From Brachionus koreanus (taxonomy: Eukaryota; Rotifera; Eurotatoria; Ploima; Brachionidae), in contig PJRA01000114.1 in the NCBI GenBank assembly GCA_016987375.1, forward strand, positions 448,518 to 512,517: 64,000 nucleotides of DNA, given 5' to 3'. The notes below the pieces were generated by a model. The model saw nothing but the letters and a program-made list of their open reading frames with translations, did no database searches and had not been told where the DNA came from. The position numbers and the translations under genes were made by a program. Below, piece after piece: positions 56,665 to 64,000 of this stretch (the stretch's first letter is position 1; each line of letters starts with the position of its first letter).

Positions 56665-57561
56665 TTAAATTGATGCTATTCCGTTCATTCCTGGTTGACA
56701 AACTGGTTGACATGCTGTTGTTGTTGTCGAGTATGGCAGTGAACCGGTTAGAAATTCTCGCTTAAAGCTTTTATAGTTGCCAATACAAAATTGGTAGAAT
56801 CTGGAGAAAAATAGATGCAAAAGCAAAAACAGAACGGCTATCATGCCCAAAATCTTAAGATAAAAATAATTTATTCTATTTGAAATTATAAATCAATGTT
56901 TTATATACCCCCGCAGCACGTAAAGTACCAAAGTCGATGGCATTCACATACAATGCTGGTGTTGCTTCTGCTATAGATTCAAGAACAATTAGAGGAATCG
57001 AAATACCCAAAATTAATAAAGCAAAAAACAAATCTAACAGCTAAAATAAATTAATTGTGTTAATTAAAAAAAATAAATATATAATTTTTTAAAAATACAC
57101 TTATTAAAATTGACACAAATTTTGAATCGGCTATGTTGCACAAATTTAGAATCTCGAGTAGAAGAAGAGTAATTGTGACAGAAATGGCAATGCTAAATAT
57201 GACAATTGCAGCAATTCGCGTGTCTTGAGTATCTTGGCTAGCTTCTGTATTAAAATTATTCAAAACTTTAGGAATTATTACTGCTGAAATTAAAGCACCT
57301 AACAATGCCAGCTTAAAAATTTTCAATTAATTAAAAACTTTTAATTTTTGAAATTAAATCAAAAAAAAAACTCACTAAAATTAAAAATCTCAAAATTATA
57401 AGTGGTAATAGATATTTGAAATATGGATTGCATCTTCCTCTTAGTGGAAATGCAGCTATAGGAATTTCAACTGGCTGAACAATCTCTTTGACTGGTCCTC
57501 TCATTGGAATGCATCCGGTGTCACGCGGACCTATTCCAGTGGTGTTTATTCCTGCTAGCAT
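56665..57561 (-). CDS. Four-transmembrane protein, paralogue 2
   Basis: Exons 57561-57376, 57311-57099, 57040-56909 and 56853-56665, all in phase 0, give 239 residues. The N-terminal 45 residues are a Pro/Gly-rich soluble part missing from paralogue 1. Then come four membrane segments, including FKYLLPLIILRFLILV, IFSIAISVTITLLLLEI, LLILGISIPLIVLE and MIAVLFLLLHLFFSRFYQF. The C-terminus is Thr/Cys/Pro-rich (TTTTACQPVCQPG). Exon 2 is 71 codons in both paralogues. Function is unknown. Confidence 0.8.
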
Positions 57562-58621
57562 TTTTATCTATTTTACTTATGAAACAAATATAGTAAATTG
57601 ATATGATTTTTATAAAAACTTTTCTTGACTTATTTTGCTCCAAGTAGTATTTATAAGACTTTGTATGCTTTATGTTAAGTGTTGAGTAATTTTCCAGTTT
57701 TCTATCACGTCAAATTTCGCTTATCTTAAAACAAAAAATTTTATTACAGAAAATAGCCAGGATCAATTGACTGATCTAATTAAAATGAAAATTATGAGCT
57801 TACGTGTCATTTATAAAAAATTTATTTTTGTCTAATAAAAGTTAGTAAAGCCATTTGTTTTGTTTAAGTAAACTCTTGAATGGTAAAAAATTTTAATTAA
57901 TCTAAGCCGGCTTTCTAAATTTGTTTGCAATTACTCTAGTTTTTCTTTAAAGCTATTATTCGGTTCCGCTTCAAATACGAGAATTATAATGTTTTATTTT
58001 AAACTTGAAAATTTTCTTGTTTGTATTTTTTAAAAAAATTTAGAAAGTAAATATTTTTACTATCTTTAAAATTAAAAGCGAAAATTGAACCCAAATCTAA
58101 AATTATTTTGCTATTTATCCTCCTATTGTTGGAGTAGTGAAAAAAAATTGCGACTTGGAGTTTCTCTAAATTAGGCTTTACATTTAAAAATGTAAAACAT
58201 ACGTTATTGCACCTTTTTTACTTGAAACATTCTTTCTTAAAATATGAAAAAGAGACAAAAAAATATGAATACGAATTAATTGATTATTGATTAGATTTTT
58301 TAAAATAAAATAAAGCTTTAATTTTAATTTTGTGCAATTTGTATTTGAAGTTCAAAATACCAATTTTGATTCAAAAAATTAACTATATATATAAATTTTT
58401 ATAACTAAATAAACAAGTTTTGTAACTTTAAAAGTTCAAAAATTGAAAGTTTAAATATCATAAGCTTCAACATTGATCTATTTTTTCTTAAAACAATTTA
58501 TTGGCATGTATTTTTCGACATAATATATTTATTTTTTCGGCAACTAAATTAAAAAATTAATAAATTTTATTTTTTTGTTGTTAAAAAAAATAAGAAATAA
58601 ACAGAAAACAAAATAAGGAAA
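57562..58621. other. Intergenic AT-rich region
   Basis: Promoter side of four-TM paralogue 2, then AT-rich sequence without recognised features. Confidence 0.45.
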
Positions 58622-58840
58622 ATTTCAACTAATTTTTGGATTTTTTCTGTGTCTTTTTCTTGGACGTTTAGTGTGTTGAATTTGCAATAAGTTTTCTTGG
58701 ATAGTATCAATCGCCTCTTCTTGGTTAGCATTTTCATTCACTAGACTTAGTTTGATGCATCTTGGAGACAATAAACCTTATTTTCCTCTAATTCATCGGC
58801 ATCATCTGTCGTTTCTTTGTTATCATTGAATCAAAAAGTT
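58622..58840 (-). pseudogene. Frameshifted coding-like fragment
   Basis: One minus frame reads NDNKETTDDADELEENKVYC. The next frame continues SPRCIKLSLVNENANQEEAI, then RPRKRHRKNPKIS and a stop. A one-base slip near 58762 separates them. The composition looks coding, with a basic nuclear-localisation-like end. No start codon or domain was found; it may be a transposon or gene remnant. Confidence 0.35.
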
Positions 58841-59239
58841 ATAAAAAGAAAGAACTTACTGAAGTTGCAAGAAATAAAATTCTTTAATAAAAAATATTAA
58901 CTCTGATCTTATTTATTACATTTAATTTTTTTAATGAATGTTTTTTATTTATTTATTTTATTTGTTTATTAATTCTAAGCTGAGGCCGATCGCCGACCAC
59001 TTGCTCAGTGACCCGTCAAATAAGGGTCACTGTATTTAATATTTTTAATTAAAAAATTCAAGAAAGTTCAAAAAAGTTAGTTTAAATTATACAAAAATTA
59101 TTAACTTTCAAATAAAAATAAGAAACACAATATCAAAAGATTTAAGTTGTACTTTGTTAAATAATTTTTCTAGTATTTTGTAAAAAAAGAAATTAAAATT
59201 AAAAATACAACATTTTCAAAATTCAAATGAACCCTATTT
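58841..59239. other. Spacer with a 9-bp hairpin
   Basis: 59006-59014 (CAGTGACCC) pairs exactly with 59024-59032 across a 9-base loop. A TTTA-rich run precedes it. No gene was seen. Confidence 0.5.
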
Positions 59240-59728
59240 CTAAGTTATTTCAGTCTGAGTAACTAATTTTGATGCATGGTTACCAATTAAAATATTTTTT
59301 ATGTTGTCCAACGTGATTTCAAATTCTTTTCTATTATCATTTGTACTCTTTGAAATCTTACTGATAATTGTTTTTGTCTCACTAATCATGCGTTCATTAG
59401 AGTCTATTTGAAGATTTAATTTTCCCAGTCGTTTTTCAAGAGGATTTAAACGATTTTGAATATAGTTTTCGATGAAATTCTTAATAATTAAGTCGGTGTC
59501 TTCGTTAAAACTCTTATTGAGTCCTAGAGTTGTTTTGTTTTGTTTTCGAATTGATTTTATTTGCTCTGATCTCAAATCTTTCTGAAAAGTGAATTTCAGC
59601 TTTGGAGTTTTGTAAGATTTCATTTCGCTTTGTTCTGTGACCGGATTAGAAATCGTTGAGATGTTTGATATAGTTGGTTCGCCTTGTTTAGAAGTGGTTC
59701 GGTGAACTGATTTTAACGGTACTGACAT
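59240..59728 (-). CDS. Hypothetical protein, 162 residues, coiled-coil C-terminus
   Basis: Single open frame starting at the ATG at 59728. The N-terminal 70 residues are Ser/Thr/Lys-rich and probably disordered. From FIENYIQNRLNPLEKRLGKL onward the sequence shows heptad-like spacing consistent with a coiled coil. No family is recognised. A 56-codon ORF ends 45 nt upstream on the same strand, so the two could share one transcript or be parts of a retroelement ORF1-like unit. There is no reverse transcriptase nearby to support the latter. Confidence 0.5.
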   Translation of the reverse strand: MSVPLKSVHRTTSKQGEPTISNISTISNPVTEQSEMKSYKTPKLKFTFQKDLRSEQIKSIRKQNKTTLGLNKSFNEDTDLIIKNFIENYIQNRLNPLEKRLGKLNLQIDSNERMISETKTIISKISKSTNDNRKEFEITLDNIKNILIGNHASKLVTQTEIT

Positions 59729-59773
59729 TTTAATAGTGGGTTTGTCTTGTTTTTTATCATCAAAAACGTTTGG

Positions 59774-59944
59774 TTAATTGCGTTTAAAATTTTCGATTTG
59801 TGATTGAGTCTGTTTGATTCGTAATTGAATTGTGCTTGCCCATTTTAATACTTTTTTGTGCGCTATTAGATCCTGTTGCAGTTTGTACTCTAGTAATTTT
59901 ATGTACTCCATCGAGTTTGTGTTTTGTGTCGGCTTGTTTATCAT
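59774..59944 (-). CDS. Hypothetical short ORF, 56 residues
   Basis: ATG at 59944, stop at 59774. The peptide is helical and amphipathic (MEYIKLLEYKLQQDLIAHKK, then QLRIKQTQSQIENFKRN). Base use is less AT-rich than the flanks, as in the 162-residue ORF that follows. It could be an upstream ORF or the first exon of the same gene, though I see no clean donor-acceptor pair. Confidence 0.4.
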   Translation of the reverse strand: MINKPTQNTNSMEYIKLLEYKLQQDLIAHKKVLKWASTIQLRIKQTQSQIENFKRN

Positions 59945-60618
59945 TGCTTATCTTTTAATTGTTGTTAAAGTAAGCTAGGAATTTAGTGAAATTCTGAGAT
60001 TTCAAAAATTGTAGCACAACTTATTCAGGCGACTTAGAGGGTCGAAAAAACGGTTCTTTAAGGTAGCTCGAGAACGGTTTTCAAAATTTGTTTGAATGTT
60101 TTTTATATCGCCTATAAAGCAAATAAAATAAAATAAATGTGAATGAAGTTTCTTAATATGAAAAATTTACTATATACTCTCACAAGTAAAGAATAAAAAT
60201 ACTAAGCCAACGTTTAAAAAAAAACGCTTAAAATCCAATGACCATCAAAATGTTCATTTAGTACAATTAATGACTTTTTTTTAATAAAAACTCCAAAAAT
60301 TTTTGTTAAATTGCTTTAATCAATTGCTTCAAGCTAAAAATCCTTTTTTAAGATGATAAATCAAAATAATCAATATTGGTTAACTAAATTTTTCACAAAT
60401 AAAAAAAAATGACATTTTGTTGAATATGAATTTTTAATCTAAAAATTGATTTTACATTAGACAATTTGTTATTAAAATTTTGTTTAGAATAAGACAAAAC
60501 TAAAACCCTAAGTTATTTTAAAATAACCCAATATTACATTTAAAATTAACTAAATATTTAAAAATTTCTTATTTCGAAAAAAAAAAATCATTAAATTTAA
60601 AAAATAAAAAAAATTAAA
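59945..60618. other. Intergenic AT-rich region
   Basis: Divergent spacer between the short-ORF pair and the small TM gene; presumed promoters of both. No other feature. Confidence 0.45.
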
Positions 60619-60813
60619 ATGTTTCGTACTCAAGAAGCTGGTGAGACTCAAGATGAGGCAAAAATGCAAGATTTGATGTTCAAATTGAATATAGCCTTGT
60701 TTATTGGGACCATAGTTGCTATTCGTACAGGTGTTATTCAACAATTTGAAAAATATTTATAAATTTTCTAATTTTCTTTTTTTTTAGCCGGATCAATGAT
60801 GGGAGATTTTTAA
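60619..60813 (+). CDS. Small single-transmembrane protein, 45 residues
   Basis: Two exons, 60619-60730 and 60788-60813, join as G|CC (donor ACAG|GTGTTA, acceptor TTTTTTTTAG). The product begins MFRTQEAGETQDEAKMQDLM, has a single hydrophobic segment NIALFIGTIVAI, then RTAGSMMGDF. Length and layout (acidic head, one TM, short tail) resemble small subunits of mitochondrial complexes such as TOM5/TOM6-type proteins, but the match is not specific. It converges with the esterase gene, about 50 nt from that gene's possible last exon. Confidence 0.6.
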
Positions 60814-60862
60814 AGAATAAAAAAGTGGCTGTTTATTACAAAATTTTATTGATAATAAAATA

Positions 60863-63547
60863 TTAAATAAATTTTAAATTTTTTCTATAATTCTGCAAAA
60901 ATTGATAAAAAGAAAAAAATTAAATCACCAAACTTTTAAGAGCAAAAACGACTGAGACACCAAAAACCAACTTACTGAATAAACAATAGATGCACTTTTT
61001 TCACCAGAAATTAAACTTTTATTTTTATCAATTTCATTCAAACACATATCATAAATTTCATTTGGTAATTTTTCATACCAGAACTGATGCTTTTCCATCC
61101 ATTGCCTGAATAAACCTGGCATTAGGCCCTTTATTTTACCATTTAGTTCAAAAATGTTTGAATCATTCGAGCTAAAGCTTTTCCATTCAGCATTCTTGGG
61201 CATCCTTAATTCATTAATATGAAAAAAAAAAAAATTTATTCAATAAAATTTACCCTTTTTTGGCAAATGTGGTCCAATTCTCTATAATTAGAATGCTTAA
61301 GTCAATTTCTTCTTTTGTGTAGTTGTACTCTAGTCCTGAATTTTCGGGCATCAGTCCATCTCGACTCAAAATTGGCAGTCCAAATACAAAATCCAATTCA
61401 CTAAAATGCGGAGTAACCGCATTGTCTAGCTTAATCAAAGCTTCTTTGTACTCTTTATAAAAGCTTTTCAAACGATCAAGCAAGTAATTAAAAGAAGACA
61501 CATGCGAGTAAACATAGGCGTATATTTTATTAGAGGCATTTGTATCCAAATGAAGCTTCAATTGTGTTATAACTGATAGTCTAAAGTCAAAGTCTGACAT
61601 TAGCTCCAAAGCATCTAGTTTTCCTTTTAAAGAGTTTGTTCTTAATTCTTCATCACTCATTTGAATGTTATAAAAATTGACCAAATTGCGCTTCAAACAC
61701 AAACCAAGTTCTCTTTTTTTGTTTAAAGCAATCAATTTTTCAATTAAATTTTTAGTTTGGTTTATCATGGATGAGTGAATGAATGCGTGCTTAATCATTT
61801 CGTTCATATCATAGCTATGGAGTAAGAAATAAAAAGACTCGTTAGTGGTCATTCCAATGAGCAGGTCTATGTTAGAATTAAAGTATGCATCTGTAGCCAA
61901 TTGGTAATGCGGCGTGCTTTTTATCAAATCTTGGTCAGTGCTTGGTTTGTATAGATAATTGGAATTTTTGGTCAAAAAACAATAGTCTTTTTGGGTATAA
62001 TTTAAAGTGAAATTGGACACATCATCTATTTGGCCGAATTTTTGCAAATTTTTGTAGATTAAAGTTCCTTGATTTACACAATCTTCAAGCTCCTTTGATG
62101 TCTCATCTACGTTTAAAATCAAATACGAGTCCAAATAGTCTAATTGTGGCTTTTTGCTGTAATAAAACCTAAAACAGTTTAGCACATATTTTATAATTTT
62201 ACTGGAGAATAAAAATTCATTTGGAGACTCGAACAAATCGAATATTTTGCATACAATTGAAATTATGTCCGGATTGGCAATCAACAGTGCCAGATCCATG
62301 TAACAAGTTGAATTTTGAGCAGCGTTTTCGCCATCTGACTGCAAATTTTGATTGTTGCGATTCATAAAATTTGAATACAATTGATCTGAATCATTCGATG
62401 GTTCTGACGAAACTTCGATTATTTGCTCGTGAGCATAGAAATCTTTAACAAATTCACTGTCTTTATTTGTCAATAAAATTCTTTGAAAATAGCCTAGAAC
62501 ATTTAGCAATTGATAAAAGTCCAATTTGTAAAGCAAATCTCTAAAATATTCTAGAATTTTGCTCTCATTTTCTTCTTTCAATGAATCAGCAAAAATTAGT
62601 CTAGTCACATTTTTAATCTTCTCTTGTAGACATTTGTATTTCCGAGTTAGATTACATGTTGTTACAGATATAAAATTTATGAGGGTATCGTTTAGCGATC
62701 TAATGCTTTTGTAACTTTTAAAATCTAAATTATCTAGAGTTATTTTTTGTTGCAAAGAGCTGGAAGCTTTGACCTTTTCCAGAACATAATGATCGTAAGT
62801 ATACGACCAGTGCGACAAAGCTGATCCACTTTGCATTATAATTCTCTTAATGTAACGCTGTGCATGCTCAGATAAAGCCAAAATTAATGAGTCTGCTGCG
62901 CCTGCCGAGTGTCCGAGCAAAGTAATAGAGTTTTTGTCACATCCAAGATTGTCACAATTGTTATACAACCACTTGAGAGCTGTTATTTGATCCCAGAGTC
63001 CATAATTGCCAGTGTATTTTGTTTTTGAAGCAAGGGTTAGTTTGTTGAAAAATCCGAGGACGTCCAGTCGGTAGTTTGGCACAGCCACAATCACATTTCC
63101 AATAGAGGCCAGGGCTGATCCGTCTATGAAGCTGGCACCACCGGCTGCGTTCGAACCACCATGTATATAGAAAATAACTGAAAGATTTTTTCTCTCTTTA
63201 GTGTCAGGCAGATACAAGTTGATAGATAGACAATCAAGCGACAAGTCATAATCATGTGGTATGCGCAAGTTGCCATAAAAGCTATTGTGAAAAATAAAAG
63301 GTTGATAGCACCAAGGGCTCCATTTGTTGGCTTGACTGGTCAAATTAGAGCGCCGCATTGTCTCGCTTGATTTTTGAAAAGGCAGTGGTATGTCAGCATA
63401 CGGAATTCCCAAAAGCTGATCAACTGCTCCATTCAGTATTTTCACTTTTTTGGCTACAAAAATACCACTTGTTAAATTGTATTCATGTACATCTGCTGTC
63501 TTAATAAGCCAAATAAGCTTAATCATAAGAATAAAATTTATACTCAT
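60863..63547 (-). CDS. Type-B carboxylesterase / cholinesterase-like protein
   Basis: Exon 1 is 63547-61254 and exon 2 starts at 61204, joined as GG|G. The alpha/beta-hydrolase core is complete: oxyanion HGG (129-131), nucleophile Ser214 in GHSAGA (usual form GESAGA), acid Glu570 in TTNESFYFL, and His714 in PHFSELDFVFG. WTTFAKKG then MPKNAEW is the usual C-terminal border. A signal peptide (MSINFILMIKLIWLIKTADV) predicts secretion. An insertion of some 200 residues after the Ser region makes it about 857 residues against the usual 550-600. Two ends are possible. Reading on to 60925 adds a hydrophobic tail (VSWFLVSQSFLLLKVW) like a GPI or TM anchor. Splicing the strong GTAAGT at 60975 to TTTTTGCAG joins a short exon (60892-60863) ending NYRKNLKFI. 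Substrate unknown; cholinesterase identity is not proven. Confidence 0.9.
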
Positions 63548-64000
63548 TTTAGATTAAGCTCGGATTTAGTAAAAAAAAAAAGATAAATTGCAAATGATTG
63601 AATTTTAAATTTCAAGTTTGTACTTAAGCCTCGAATAAAATAACTAAATTGAGGCCAATGTTACTTTCTCAAGTGCTAAAAAAAGAAAACAAAGTATAAA
63701 TCGGAAAGATAAGATTATCTGTGTAAGCAAAATGCAAATCTTTCATTGAATAGAGATCCGCTTCGATCATGGATAATTGATTAATACTAGTGCACCAAGA
63801 TTTTCGTAGTTTGTATTCAAAAAATTTAAATATTTAAATAAAAACTAATAAATCTTTTAATTTATTTATCATATCATTTTAAGAGTGAGCTATAGGAAGT
63901 TGAAATTAAAATAAATTTATGGTTCCGCTTTTGTGAAGCTATAAGGCTAAGCTTATTATTTCATTTCTATTTTAAGTGATGAAAGTTAATTATTCTAATT
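63548..64000. other. Upstream region of the esterase gene
   Basis: AT-rich sequence, presumed promoter. Nothing else was recognised up to the window end. Confidence 0.45.

Overview
This is a 64 kb stretch of a very AT-rich animal nuclear genome. Genes have several exons with GT-AG introns, many only about 45-90 nt long, although a few introns exceed 0.9 kb. Clear animal orthologues are present: UBE4A, EMC6, ANKRD16, MAPK15, a classical calpain, a cytosolic sulfotransferase and a type-B carboxylesterase. Tiny introns, extreme AT bias, tRNA-derived SINE-like sequence and decayed mariner/LINE copies fit a small invertebrate. My best guess is a monogonont rotifer such as Brachionus; this is inference and no species-diagnostic marker was found. 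Two large assembly gaps (15897-16519 and 36239-37128) and a 2-base gap (16855-16856) are present.

Layout. 0.6-2.1 kb holds a hAT-like MITE and a dead LINE fragment. 3.1-8.9 kb is a minus-strand three-exon gene for a low-complexity protein with a PP1-docking-like RVxF motif and a C-terminal CaaX box. 9-15.3 kb is almost empty AT-rich DNA. 15.4-17.0 kb has a SINE-like unit and a Tc1/mariner element with TIRs and a TA target duplication. 17.3-18.6 kb carries a nitrobindin-like gene and EMC6. From 18.9 to 37.8 kb, 14 intact tRNA genes (8 Asp-GUC, 6 Gly-UCC, identical within each type) plus two broken Asp copies are interspersed with UBE4A, a RING/B-box gene and ANKRD16. Parts of this cluster are rearranged duplications of each other.

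39.4-50.1 kb is a run of minus-strand genes: MAPK15, a small PDZ protein, and a calpain ending in a CaaX box. 50-53.8 kb is mainly transposon debris. 53.8-64 kb holds a sulfotransferase, two tandem paralogous four-TM proteins, a pair of closely spaced unknown ORFs, a 45-residue single-TM protein, and a large secreted or anchored carboxylesterase with two possible C-termini.

The genes do not form one obvious pathway. Shared themes are membrane attachment (two predicted prenylated proteins, EMC6, two 4-TM proteins, possible GPI-type tail) and protein quality control (UBE4A, EMC6, ANKRD16). Exon junctions were deduced by eye from reading-frame phase, splice consensus and family conservation; none was checked against transcripts.
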